Shown: positions 1-7,845, counted from the stretch's first letter. The stretch: DNA of 64,000 bases from Azospirillum thiophilum (GCF_001305595.1 NZ_CP012401.1:1375001-1439000), one strand, 5' to 3'. Notes: generated from the letters alone by a model not told the origin. Program-made: numbers and translations.

Positions 1-526
1 TGCGGGCACCGGGTTCGCCGTCATCCGTGGTGGCGACGTCGTAGCCGTAGGTCACGCCGCCCGCCGAAAGGCCCGCCAGCGTCTTGCCGCGGAGGCCGCG
101 GCGGGTTTTATGCCGCAAGTCGTCAAGGTAGCTTTGGGCGATGGCGCCCAGCACGCCGGCCAGCAATGGTGATATCTCGCCGCGGTCTACGGTGTGTAGC
201 CCGATCCGCAGGAACGTGAGGCGGTCGTGGAAGCCGGTCACATCTGCCAGCCGCCGGCTGAGGCGATCGAGGGACTCCGTGACCACCATGTCGAACAGGC
301 CCGCCTCGGCGTCCTCGCGCAGGCGCCTGAACTCGGGGCGGTTGTCAGACGCGCCCGACATGGCGGCGTCCGCGTAGGTCCCGACCATCGTCCACCCCTT
401 GGCTTCGCAAAGGCGGCGGCAGGATTCGAGCTGATCCGTAACCGACTCCGGTCGCTGTTCGTCCGACGAGTACCTTACGTACACGGCCGCCCGGATCGGC
501 TTCATGGCGGACGGCTTCGGTGGCAT
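1..526 (-). CDS. Large serine recombinase (resolvase/invertase family), C-terminal part missing at the window edge
   Basis: This gene runs off the left edge; about 175 codons are visible. The protein starts MPPKPSAMKPIRAAVYVRYS, and the motif VYVRYSSDEQ contains the serine expected to be the catalytic nucleophile of serine recombinases. It continues with QLESCRRLCEAKGW, then TYADAAMSG, RPEFRRLREDAEAG and VVTESLDRLSRR, the ordered blocks of the resolvase catalytic domain. After these comes the start of a recombinase domain (TRRGLRGK, GGVTYGYD), so this is a large integrase-type enzyme rather than a short invertase. The start at 526 is preceded on the minus strand by GGAGG at good spacing; Met8 (505) is an alternative. 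It probably integrates and excises the element that carries the downstream rep and mob genes. Confidence 0.85.
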   Translation of the reverse strand, partial: MPPKPSAMKPIRAAVYVRYSSDEQRPESVTDQLESCRRLCEAKGWTMVGTYADAAMSGASDNRPEFRRLREDAEAGLFDMVVTESLDRLSRRLADVTGFHDRLTFLRIGLHTVDRGEISPLLAGVLGAIAQSYLDDLRHKTRRGLRGKTLAGLSAGGVTYGYDVATTDDGEPGAR

Positions 527-656
527 GAACGGTCCCTCCAAGTCGTGCTGTCAACAGAGTAGCATAGGCCGAACCGACCGGGAGCTCCGGTCAACATTTT
601 TTGTTTTTGGAACAATGCCTTGGCCACAACGCGGTTGTGCGCTACCGCTAAAAGAA

Positions 657-687
657 AGTCGGCGCCCGTGGCAAGCGGACGCCGACT
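657..687. other. Hairpin, 8-bp perfect stem
   Basis: AGTCGGCG at 657-664 is the exact reverse complement of CGCCGACT at 680-687, with a 15-base loop. It lies in the 286-base gap between the recombinase and the replicase. No T tract follows on either strand, so a terminator role is doubtful; a structured leader or recombination-associated site is equally possible. Confidence 0.35.
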
Positions 688-812
688 GGAACCTTAGGGT
701 TCGGACCTGCTGTTAGGGCGGCAAGTCATGACCAGAGAGATAGCGCAGCCTATCGCGGTGGCCAAGACCAAAATGACAGCAGGCCGGACCTCCCACATAG
801 GAGGCGCCAGAA

Positions 813-1700
813 ATGTTGTCAGCGAGAAAGATCCTTCCGAAAAAGCAACGCGTAGCGGAGACCCTGAAGGGTTCACGAGCATCCTCATGGATCGAGTATT
901 CATCGTATGCGGTGGAGCGACCGTACATTTCCATGAACGACCCCGAGAGCAATGTCGTTCGCTTCCTTGCTGTGGACTGCGATCACGAGAACTGGGACAT
1001 GCTCCCTGGATCAATGCCGAAGCCGCGATGGACCCCTATTACCCGTGACAGTCAGCGTCATCATGTGATTTGGGAGCTTGCTTCGCCGGTCATCATCGGA
1101 GAGAACGCTCGGCGGAAACCATTGGCATTGCTTGCCGCGGTTCAAATGGCTCTTACCTATCACCTCAATGGAGACGTGAATTTCACCAACACTCTAATGA
1201 AGAATCCATGGCATCAGGAATGGAGTACCATCTTCTATCCAGATGCACGGCCGGTTGACCTCCATGAATTCGATGATTGGCTTCTACCACGCGGATTCTA
1301 CACGAAGGCTGCAAACAGTAACATCAAACCATCGCCGCATGGTTATTCCAGAAATGTCGATCTCTTCGATCATGTTCGGCATTGGTCCTATCAGAATTGG
1401 ACGGGCGACTGGGCTGAAGTCTACGGCATAGCCCACGATTTCAACGGAATGTTCTCAGTCCCATTACCGTCCAAGGAAGTTGACGCTACGGCCAAGTCGG
1501 TGTGTCGCTTTATGGAAGAGGATTACACGGGAACGCCGAAGCCGGTTCTACGCCAGCGTACCCGAGACACCAAAGTTGCCGCCATCTTGGACGCTGAGGC
1601 ATCGATCCGCGCATCTGGGCAGCGTCCCACTAACGCCATGATCGCGGCGATCACAGGCATTCCACGGCGGACTGTGACCAACATTCTGAATACCCTCTAG
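813..1700 (+). CDS. rep: Plasmid replication initiator, ColE2-type replicase family
   Basis: The 295-residue protein matches the layout of ColE2/ColE3-type Rep proteins, which prime replication at a specific origin. Visible blocks include RFLAVDCDHE near residue 45, a histidine-rich HHVIWELASPV block near 80, the run RKPLALLAAVQMALTYHL, and a KNPWHQEW block near 127. The C-terminus (TNAMIAAITGIPRRTVTNIL) looks like a helix-turn-helix, as expected for origin binding. AGGAGG at 799-804 lies 8 bases before the ATG, which fixes the start. Its presence in a chromosomal-looking window suggests an integrated plasmid or an element that replicates after excision. Its identity as a replicase-family protein is fairly sure; its origin is unknown, but ColE2-type origins lie just downstream of rep. 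Confidence 0.75.
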   Translation: MLSARKILPKKQRVAETLKGSRASSWIEYSSYAVERPYISMNDPESNVVRFLAVDCDHENWDMLPGSMPKPRWTPITRDSQRHHVIWELASPVIIGENARRKPLALLAAVQMALTYHLNGDVNFTNTLMKNPWHQEWSTIFYPDARPVDLHEFDDWLLPRGFYTKAANSNIKPSPHGYSRNVDLFDHVRHWSYQNWTGDWAEVYGIAHDFNGMFSVPLPSKEVDATAKSVCRFMEEDYTGTPKPVLRQRTRDTKVAAILDAEASIRASGQRPTNAMIAAITGIPRRTVTNILNTL

Positions 1701-2666
1701 TTTGTTGACAGGATTTCGGCGGCGACCTTCCGTCATATGGCTTTGTCAACGTGGGCCATTTTTCCGACATCAGGTATACCCGCCGGGAGACCGCGTTCGG
1801 AGTCTCTGGACTTCCACACACGGCAGCTTCCGGCATCAGCGCCGACGGCAGGAGCCGACCGCGAGCGTCCCCCTCTGGGGGACCGAAGCGGCGGCGGGAG
1901 CTACAATCAAAAGACCTCCTGGGATGCCCGATGCGGAGCTTGCTCCTGGTGCCCAGCCCGAAGGGCCGCCCCGTAGGTCTGCGGAGGGGCGGGGTGCTGC
2001 ACTCAGCGCTGACATGCGGGCACCACGGCGCGACAGCGACGGGGAGGGGTCTGGGGAGGGGCCGCCGAACCGGCGACCGTGTCAACATTCCTGGAAACCG
2101 GCCTTACAGCGTCGGAATCGAGTCGCCGGCTACCTGACCACCCCCCCACTTCCTGTCTTCCGACGCTCATCCCGTCGCATCACCCCTCGCTATCTGTGAC
2201 CTGAAGGCTTGGTCGGAACCCGTCAAGTCCAAGCCCTTCGGGTCGCTTCGCGAGGCTTGACGGAACCCGCCCAACCCTTCCGAGACGGTCACAGCGAGGG
2301 GCGACGCGACGGGATGAGCTAAGTGCGAGGGAGCCTTCCGCCTTCTTTGAAGGCAACAGTTTCGCTCGGGGCTTGGCTCAAGGATGAGGCCCCTCCCTGC
2401 TTTCCCCGAGGCGTCGACGGGGCTCAATCTGCCTCAACCTGAGACCCGCTGCCTATTCTTGTAATCTCGTTTTTATGTCTGGATAATCACTTTGTCACGA
2501 CAAGCAAACGAGAAGCTGAGTCTTGCTAATCATTCAGCTATTCTGTGGCTAACTGGGAAAGCCAGGCATGGTGATTTCCGCGCCGACCTTCGGTCGCCGC
2601 TCCAATCCCCAGCCCGGCCAGGGGGAGCGAAGCTCCCCCGTGGACCCCCTCAGAGGAGACAAGCAC
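1701..2666. other. 966-base non-coding region between rep and mob genes, rich in inverted repeats
   Basis: No convincing gene lies here on either strand: the open frames have arginine/proline-rich translations and no ribosome binding sites. The stretch contains a large inverted repeat (2165-2319, listed separately), several smaller CTTGACG/CGTCAAG repeats inside its loop, and an AT-richer stretch at about 2455-2545. Its position directly downstream of a ColE2-type rep and upstream of mobC/relaxase makes it the natural place for a replication origin and/or oriT. That is inference from context. Confidence 0.5.
2165..2319. repeat. Large imperfect inverted repeat with nested repeats
   Basis: The left arm (2165-2201, GCTCATCCCGTCGC... 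to ...CTGTGACC) is complementary to the right arm (2287-2319, GGTCACAGCGAGGGG... to ...GGGATGAGC), with a 4-base gap and two single mismatches over about 33 paired bases. The 85-base loop carries a second, shorter inverted repeat (CGTCAAG with CTTGACG). As DNA it could form a cruciform; as RNA it would be a long hairpin. Confidence 0.6.
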
Positions 2667-2846
2667 ATGACCGTTGAGAGCAGCATCGAGGCGATCGAGG
2701 ACGGGTGGCGGTGGACGGTCATCGCGGGCGATCGCCGCGTTTCCGGCGTGGCCGGCACCCCCGAGCGAGCCGCCGAGGCGGCGGCCGCCACCGCCTTCTT
2801 CGAGGAGACGGCGCCCAAGTTGGCCGCTCTCTACCCCAAGGGCTGA
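2667..2846 (+). CDS. Small hypothetical protein in the mobilization region
   Basis: This is a 59-residue protein starting MTVESSIEAIEDGWRW and ending in an alanine/glutamate-rich helix (RAAEAAAATAFFEET). A clear AGAGGAGA site at 2652-2659 precedes the ATG. It ends five bases before the start of mobC, so the two are probably co-transcribed. I do not recognise the family; a small DNA-binding or relaxosome accessory role would fit the context but nothing in the sequence proves it. Confidence 0.6.
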   Translation: MTVESSIEAIEDGWRWTVIAGDRRVSGVAGTPERAAEAAAATAFFEETAPKLAALYPKG

Positions 2847-2850
2847 AGCC

Positions 2851-2958
2851 ATGGAGCGGAGCGGAAGCGAGAAGCGCAAGCTGGCGGCCGCCGTGACGGT
2901 GCGGCTGTCCGACGAGCTCGCGACCGCCGTCGTCGCCGAGGCGAAGGCGGCGAAGGTG
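2851..2958 (+). pseudogene. mobC: mobC relaxosome protein, N-terminal fragment (interrupted by IS)
   Basis: The first 36 codons of mobC (MERSGSEKRKLAAAVTVRLS...) encode the start of a ribbon-helix-helix type domain (VTVRLSDELATAVVAEA). The reading frame is broken at 2958 by the IS1595-family element and runs 13 codons into the IS before a stop at 2995-2997. The remainder of the gene resumes in frame at 4628. Joining 2851-2958 to 4628-4954 restores a 144-residue MobC-like protein, so the insertion is recent enough to leave no other damage. Confidence 0.75.
2951..2958. repeat. Left 8-bp target-site duplication of the IS
   Basis: CGAAGGTG at 2951-2958 is repeated exactly at 4620-4627, directly bracketing the element. 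An 8-bp duplication is the size expected for the IS1595 family. Confidence 0.85.
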
Positions 2959-3075
2959 CGGACTTATGTAGCATCCGCCACTATGACCGGCGGGTGAGCA
3001 CAAATCATGAACTTGATGATTCACAACGGAGTCGTGGCCGGGTAGACTCGGGCAATCACCGTGTCGGAGATCGCC

Positions 3076-4074
3076 ATGCCCCGTCGCACCAAAAGCCAGC
3101 ACTTCCTTCTCAGCGCCGCGGCGCGCACGCTGTCGCTGGCGACCGTGCTGCGCCTGTCGGACACGGAAGCCGAGACGGTGTTCGCGGCGATCCGCTGGCC
3201 GGAGACGAACGGGCGTCCCGTGTGCCCGGCGTGCGATTGTGATGCGGTGTACGACTGCCGCCGGCCGAGCGGTGCGCCTCGCTGGCGCTGCAAGCGGTGC
3301 CGCAAAGACTTCTCCCTCACCTCGGGCACGCTGTTCGCCTTCCACAAGCTGGCGCTCCGGATGTACCTCGCCGCCGTGGTGATCTTCGTCAACGAGGTGA
3401 AGGGCAAGGGCGCGCTGCCGCTGTCGCGCGACCTGGGCGTCCAGTACAAGACGGCGTTCGTGCTGGGCCACAAGATCCGCGAAGCGATGGCGGCCGAGAG
3501 CCGCGGTGTCGTCATCGGCGGCGCGGGCAAGGCGGCGGAGATCGATGGGGCCTACTTCGGCGGCCACGTCCGCCCGGAGAACCGCAAGGCGGAGCGCAAG
3601 GACCGCCGGCTGGCCATCAACCAGACCGGCAAGCGCCGGTGTGTCGTCACCATCCGCGAGCGCGACGGCCGCACCCTGACCGGCGTGTTCCCGTCCGAGG
3701 ACGCCGCCGGCAGCTTCATCCGCTCGCGCGTCGCCAAGGGCACCGAAGTGCATGCGGACGAGTCCAGCGCCTGGAACGACCTGCACGCCCGCTACCCGAT
3801 GCACCGCATCAACCACCAGGACGCCTACAGCCAGGACGGCGCCTGCACCAACGGGGCGGAATCTTTCTTCTCGCGCATCCGCCGCGGGGAGATCGGGCAC
3901 CATCATCACATCTCGGGCCTCTACCTGCACCGCTACGCCAATGAGGCCGCGTTCCGAGAGGATCATCGCCGGACCAGCAACGGCGAGCAGTTCCGCGTCG
4001 TGGTCGGGCTGGTGACGAAGACCGGCCCGTCGGTCGATTTCTGCGGCTACTGGCAGCGCGCTCACGCGGCGTGA
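3076..4074 (+). CDS. IS1595-family transposase
   Basis: This 332-residue DDE transposase has an N-terminal zinc ribbon (CPACDCDAVYDC followed by WRCKRCRKDFS) and then the ISXO2-like catalytic domain. The acidic catalytic residues are visible in EIDGAYFGG, VHADESSAWNDL and NGAESFFSRIRRGE. The C-terminal HHHHISGLYLHRYANEAAFREDHRR is a family hallmark. The ATG at 3076 has GGAG seven bases upstream; an in-frame GTG at 3061 is an alternative start. The gene ends 13 bases inside the convergent accessory gene. Confidence 0.92.
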   Translation: MPRRTKSQHFLLSAAARTLSLATVLRLSDTEAETVFAAIRWPETNGRPVCPACDCDAVYDCRRPSGAPRWRCKRCRKDFSLTSGTLFAFHKLALRMYLAAVVIFVNEVKGKGALPLSRDLGVQYKTAFVLGHKIREAMAAESRGVVIGGAGKAAEIDGAYFGGHVRPENRKAERKDRRLAINQTGKRRCVVTIRERDGRTLTGVFPSEDAAGSFIRSRVAKGTEVHADESSAWNDLHARYPMHRINHQDAYSQDGACTNGAESFFSRIRRGEIGHHHHISGLYLHRYANEAAFREDHRRTSNGEQFRVVVGLVTKTGPSVDFCGYWQRAHAA

Positions 4075-4523
4075 TCGGCGGGTTCGGCCGGAAGGCGCCA
4101 GCGGGCGCCCAGGCCATTGCCGATCTTCTCCACCGTGCCCTTGCCTTTCAGGGCGGTCAGGGTGTTGAGGACGCGCTGGATGAAGTCGGAGCGGGTCTTG
4201 CGGTCTTCCGGATCGAGCCCTTTGTCGCGCAGCGCGGCGACGGCGATCTCCTCAGCGGCAACGACACGTCCCTCTGCCATGCGCAGCGCCTCCAGGCAGC
4301 GGCGCGCCAGCTCGCCGCTGGCGAAGTAGTGGGAGCGCCTCGCCGGCGGCTTCTTCGGCGCGATGCTCTCCGGCTCCAGTTCCGGGGCGAACAGGCGCAA
4401 GGTGGCGTCCAGGTGCACCAGGTCGGCCCGGTGCTGAGACATCCGCTTCTCAAGCTCAAGGATTGCCCCGGAGATCTCGCCCCGCTTCTCCCGCAAGGCG
4501 CTGACAACGTGCGGCTCGCCCAT
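4062..4523 (-). CDS. IS-borne accessory protein of unknown function
   Basis: This is a 153-residue protein encoded within the IS, convergent with the transposase. Its N-terminal half is a predicted coiled coil (ALREKRGEISGAILELEKRM) and its C-terminal half resembles a small winged-helix module (RSDFIQRVLNTLTALKGKGTVEKIGNG). Such genes accompany some IS1595 relatives as passenger genes. A regulatory or DNA-binding role is plausible but not shown by any diagnostic motif. Confidence 0.7.
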   Translation of the reverse strand: MGEPHVVSALREKRGEISGAILELEKRMSQHRADLVHLDATLRLFAPELEPESIAPKKPPARRSHYFASGELARRCLEALRMAEGRVVAAEEIAVAALRDKGLDPEDRKTRSDFIQRVLNTLTALKGKGTVEKIGNGLGARWRLPAEPADHAA

Positions 4524-4619
4524 ACTCCATGCCCCTTCTGTGCGGCTTCAGGGCGACAGGGTAGCTGGCAGGGCGGCGACGCGGCAGGATCAGGCGGTGG
4601 CGGGTGCTACATAAGTCTG

Positions 4620-4627
4620 CGAAGGTG
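4620..4627. repeat. Right 8-bp target-site duplication of the IS
   Basis: This exact copy of CGAAGGTG at 2951-2958 immediately follows the right inverted repeat. Confidence 0.85.
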
Positions 4628-4954
4628 TCCGCCGCCGGCTGGCTCCGCTCCCTCGCCGTGGACATGACTTCCGCCGCCCGCCCCGAAGACGTTCAGCGTT
4701 CCCGCCGTCGCCGACCCGTCCATGTTCCCGCCGAGGATCTCGCCGAGGTGTCCCGTCTGGTTGGGAAGTTGGGAACCGTTGCAGGTGCCCTGATCCAGTT
4801 CGCCAAGCGGAGCCGCGAAGACGGTGACGCGCACCTTCACGCGGAAGCGGAAGCCGCGTTGGCCGACCTGCGGGCGATCCAGCCGACCTTGGTCGACGTC
4901 GCGGAGTCCCTGAAGCGGACCGCCAAGAAGGCGGCGAAGAAGCCTGCGCCATGA
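4628..4954 (+). pseudogene. mobC: mobC relaxosome protein, C-terminal fragment
   Basis: This is the in-frame continuation of the mobC fragment at 2851-2958 (SAAGWLRSLAVDM..., then VPAEDLAEVSRLVGKLGTVA, ending KRTAKKAAKKPAP). The IS end supplies a new in-frame ATG at 4604 without a good ribosome binding site, so a truncated product could be made. The block around SRLVGKLGTVAGALIQFAK with a basic tail matches the MobC-type relaxosome helper style. Its stop overlaps the relaxase start as ATGA, indicating translational coupling in the undisrupted operon. Confidence 0.7.
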
Positions 4955-6786
4955 TGTCGGGAGCCAGCCGCGGGAGCGGTGGGAAGGGGATCACCCGCCA
5001 CCTGACCAACGTCGAGCAGAACGAGACCGTTCGCCTCAACGATCCTCGCGGCCTCGCCGGCGACGACCTCCGCGACCAGGTGCGCGAGCTTGTGGCGGGA
5101 GCCGCCCACGGTCGCACCGATCGTCCCATCCATCACGTCTTCATGAACCCGGGCGATGCCCCCATGACGGACGCCCAATGGCAACGCCTCTGGGAGCTTT
5201 ACGAGCAGGAGTTCGGCCTACAGGGTCAGCCCTACGCCTCCGTCACCCACACCAAGAACAGCCTCGACCACGAGCACCGCCTGTATTCCCTCACCCGTGA
5301 TGACGGTTCCGTCGTCAGCCTCAGCCACGATTACGCGCGGCGGGAGAAGGTGTGCAGGCTGGCTGAGGTGGAGTTCGGCCACGAGGTTCAGCGGGGCAAG
5401 CACAACGCTGCCGTCGTGGCTGCTCTCACCAAGGAAGGGCGCCATGATGTGGCGGCCGCCGTCCGTGTTGCGGGGGAGACCAAGGAGCTTCGGGCCGACC
5501 GCATCACCCCGAAACAGCGGGCGATCATGGAGCGGACGGGTGTCGATCCCCGCACCGCCGCGGCGGCATGGGCCGCCGGCGATTCCCCCAAGGCACGCGA
5601 GGCCAGCCTCGCCGCGGCGGGCTTCGCCATCGCTACAGGGCGCCATGGCAAGCCGGTCCTCGTCGATGCGTCGGGCACCGTCCACGGCCTCGCCCGAACC
5701 CTCGGCATCAAGGCCAAGGACGTTCGCGACGGCATCGCCGGTCTTCGGCTGCCGACTGTCGATCACGTCCAGACGGCCATGAATGAAGCCGCGAAGTCCC
5801 CCCTTAAAGCCGGCTGCGCCGGCTTTAAGGGGGGAGGCAACAGCGTTGAACAGGAGACCAAGAATGGCAGAGCAGAAGGCCAAGCCCGTTTCGCCGAGGA
5901 CGGCCAAGGGCGACGATCTGGTGAGGCTGGTGGGCATCGAAGCCGAAAGGGCGAAGAAGGGAACCCAGCAGATCATAGAGATGCTGACCGAGGACGAGAA
6001 GGACGGCGGGCCGAATCCTCTGGATCAGATCGCCGAAATCTTGGAGCGGATAAGCGATACCTTGAACGGGTTCGAAATGCGTCTGTCCGAGATCGAGTCA
6101 ACATTAGGAAGGATGCGGCCGACTTTGTTCAGAGAGGGGGAGGCACCCGCCTCCACGCGCTCTCAACCCAACTGAAGGCGACGACGGCCAAGCCGCCCGC
6201 CCAGCCGGTCGCCCAGCGTTCGGCAGCCACCCCAGAGAAGGGCGCCAAGAGCGGCGGCGCACCCGCGACGAGCGTCGGGAAGAACCCGACCGCTGGGGGC
6301 GGCGGCGGCTCTGGCGGGCGTTCCATGGACAGCATCATCAAAGCCCAGAACGGGCTGGAGGAAGCCGGCGGCGCCGACGACGGAGGCGAAGCCACGCCCA
6401 TCGCTGACGGCCTCGATCCGCAGGAGTGGAAGGAGTTCTGCGAGTCGCTGGAGCGCCATCGCCACAGCGGCGAGGAACCCGCAGACCTTCACCGCTACGC
6501 CAAGACGCGGGAGCAGTTTGGCCGCTCGCACCCGAAGGCTCAGAGCCTTGCCGCCAAGGTTCCCGCTTCGGCTGCCGTCTACGAGACGGGATTGAAGGCG
6601 GGGGCCGACGTGTCCGCCTTCGCATCCGGCAAGGCTGCCGACGCGGTGAAGAAGGTGATCGAGGAGGCCGACCGCCTGAAGCGGGATCGTGAGGACAAGA
6701 GCCGGAACCCGACGAAGGACGACACCATGGGGGCTAGCCGCGGCTACCGCCCTTCATCATCCATGGGGGCGAGGATGGGTCGTTAA
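4951..6786 (+). CDS. mobA: Relaxase/mobilization nuclease
   Basis: A 611-residue open frame begins with a relaxase domain. HHVFMNPGDAP (residues 61-71) and the histidine block H100 through DHEHRLYSL (106-114) match the metal-binding three-histidine motif of MOB relaxases, which nick at oriT and pilot the transferred strand. Residues about 280-375 are unlike the rest: a perfect hairpin sits there at DNA level and the translation becomes Arg/Gly/Asp-rich while another frame (5864-6175) looks better. After about residue 375 the frame again looks real, with an Ala/Pro/Gly linker and a helical domain (DPQEWKEFCESLERHRH..., KAADAVKKVIEEADRLKRD). Start overlaps the mobC stop. The insertion upstream in mobC may have cost it its relaxosome partner. 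Confidence 0.8.
   Translation: MMSGASRGSGGKGITRHLTNVEQNETVRLNDPRGLAGDDLRDQVRELVAGAAHGRTDRPIHHVFMNPGDAPMTDAQWQRLWELYEQEFGLQGQPYASVTHTKNSLDHEHRLYSLTRDDGSVVSLSHDYARREKVCRLAEVEFGHEVQRGKHNAAVVAALTKEGRHDVAAAVRVAGETKELRADRITPKQRAIMERTGVDPRTAAAAWAAGDSPKAREASLAAAGFAIATGRHGKPVLVDASGTVHGLARTLGIKAKDVRDGIAGLRLPTVDHVQTAMNEAAKSPLKAGCAGFKGGGNSVEQETKNGRAEGQARFAEDGQGRRSGEAGGHRSRKGEEGNPADHRDADRGREGRRAESSGSDRRNLGADKRYLERVRNASVRDRVNIRKDAADFVQRGGGTRLHALSTQLKATTAKPPAQPVAQRSAATPEKGAKSGGAPATSVGKNPTAGGGGGSGGRSMDSIIKAQNGLEEAGGADDGGEATPIADGLDPQEWKEFCESLERHRHSGEEPADLHRYAKTREQFGRSHPKAQSLAAKVPASAAVYETGLKAGADVSAFASGKAADAVKKVIEEADRLKRDREDKSRNPTKDDTMGASRGYRPSSSMGARMGR
5797..5835. repeat. Perfect 18-bp-stem hairpin inside the relaxase gene
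   Basis: TCCCCCCTTAAAGCCGGC at 5797-5814 is the exact complement of 5818-5835, with a three-base loop. It lies about 30 bases before the start of the internal overlapping gene and marks the point where the relaxase frame loses its protein-like composition. It could be a mini palindromic insertion or a translational control structure. Confidence 0.75.
5864..6175 (+). CDS. Small protein encoded in an alternative frame within the relaxase gene
   Basis: This is a 103-residue open frame starting MAEQKAKPVSPRTAKGDDLV with CAGGAGACC about 7 bases upstream. Its translation is much more protein-like than the relaxase frame over the same bases: it has amphipathic acidic helices (GIEAERAKKGTQQIIEMLTE, PLDQIAEILERISDTLNGF). 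It is shifted one base relative to the relaxase frame. A nested gene inside a relaxase gene is known from RSF1010 (mobB within mobA), where the product stabilises the relaxosome; a comparable role here is inference. I do not recognise the family. Confidence 0.6.
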   Translation: MAEQKAKPVSPRTAKGDDLVRLVGIEAERAKKGTQQIIEMLTEDEKDGGPNPLDQIAEILERISDTLNGFEMRLSEIESTLGRMRPTLFREGEAPASTRSQPN

Positions 6787-6909
6787 TCGGTGTTTCTGTA
6801 ACGGTGACGAATTCCCTCAATGGTCGCTAACGCGATGAGCGAGAAAAGGCAATCAAAGGTTGAATATAACACTATTCCGGATTTTCATGAAATGCGGCCA
6901 GCGCCATAT

Positions 6910-7845
6910 TCATTTCCAAATTCTCATGTTGGATACTATTGTATCAGCCATTCTTTTCCGGAATTTATGCTTGTTCCGAAAATGTGTGTTGTACTCAAGG
7001 AAATCTTCAAACAGATTTACAGACTCTTTAAATGTTCCATCGGCATATTTTGAAACAGAAGCCAATCCGATAAGAGATGGCTCGTCTGGGAATGCTAGAC
7101 GGAACGAATCCATATGGGATCTTATTGCAGATTTTGCTTCTGTCTCTGCACTGCTTAGTGTGCTTCGGACGTGATCGTGTATCTTCCATATACAGTCAAC
7201 GTACTCTCTTGCAAGAGGCATAATATCTATCTTCTTGCCGTATTCTTCCACTTCTTCTCTAATGGATTTCTTCACCTTTTTGTTGCTAACAATATCGTCT
7301 GTGTTCATGTAGAGGGACAGAGAAACAAAAAATTTGGTTTCGTTGTCCACTTTTTTCTTTTCGTCATGGTATGTGGTGTAGTTGATCGGCAACCCACGGT
7401 GCTGGACGTGGTTTCGTAATGCCTCCATGAAGCGGTATCCAAAGTGCTGATCGTACTGTCCAGACTTAAATTTGCCAACAGAATCAATATCAAGTCGAGT
7501 TATCTTGTGAAGATCAGAGAGATGATGGTCGATGTGGTCGATATATAGTCGGCATGATGTAAGAAGGTTCGCCATTCTGCGATTCAGCGTATTTCCTTCT
7601 ATATGAAAGTCTTTATGCTCTTTTCCATGGAAAAGGTAGCTTGATGCGGCAATGTTGATAATTTCTATTTCTAACTCTTTTGCATTCTCTATCAGGAGAT
7701 CAAATTTCTCTTCTATGTATATAGAGTTTATGATGATGTCGCGAAATACCAATAGTTTATCGAACTGATCTTCAGTAATTTTTAAGAAAGCTTCTGATCC
7801 TAGAACCATCCTGGTCAACCCATACTCGACCGGTCTATCTGACAT
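6910..7845 (-). CDS. AT-rich orphan gene, HEPN-like protein of unknown function
   Basis: This protein of about 311 residues is unlike its neighbours in base composition: it is visibly AT-rich with many AAA/ATT codons, which points to recent transfer. It is largely alpha-helical by eye and contains RNHVQH, an R-x4-H motif like that of HEPN-superfamily RNases and toxins, within MEALRNHVQHRGLPI. No second domain, membrane segment or signal peptide is evident. GGGAGGAG precedes two adjacent ATGs at 7848 and 7845; spacing favours 7845. It stands alone with no obvious antitoxin partner. The HEPN assignment rests on one motif and needs a profile search; a defence or toxin role is only a possibility. 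Confidence 0.55.
   Translation of the reverse strand: MSDRPVEYGLTRMVLGSEAFLKITEDQFDKLLVFRDIIINSIYIEEKFDLLIENAKELEIEIINIAASSYLFHGKEHKDFHIEGNTLNRRMANLLTSCRLYIDHIDHHLSDLHKITRLDIDSVGKFKSGQYDQHFGYRFMEALRNHVQHRGLPINYTTYHDEKKKVDNETKFFVSLSLYMNTDDIVSNKKVKKSIREEVEEYGKKIDIMPLAREYVDCIWKIHDHVRSTLSSAETEAKSAIRSHMDSFRLAFPDEPSLIGLASVSKYADGTFKESVNLFEDFLEYNTHFRNKHKFRKRMADTIVSNMRIWK

Larger units (their letters stand above)
2959..4619 (+). mobile_element. IS1595-family insertion sequence, 1661 bp, complete
   Basis: The element is bounded by near-perfect terminal inverted repeats of about 23 bp: 2959-2981 and the reverse complement of 4597-4619 match at 21 of 23 positions (core GACTTATGTAGCA). An 8-bp duplication (CGAAGGTG) flanks both ends. 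It carries a transposase (3076-4074) and a convergent accessory gene (4062-4523). It sits inside mobC. Both ends, both genes and the target duplication are intact, so it looks potentially active. Confidence 0.9.

Noticed and set aside
657-687. Possible terminator after the serine recombinase or before rep
   Set aside because: No U-tract on either strand and it precedes rather than follows both genes.
2951-4627. CRISPR array or tandem repeats in the window
   Set aside because: No regularly spaced identical repeats were found anywhere; the only direct repeat here is the IS target duplication.
5783-5863. Upstream start of the internal relaxase-frame ORF (MKPRSPPLKPAAPALRG...)
   Set aside because: The stretch runs through the perfect hairpin and has no ribosome binding site; the ATG at 5864 with CAGGAGACC is better.
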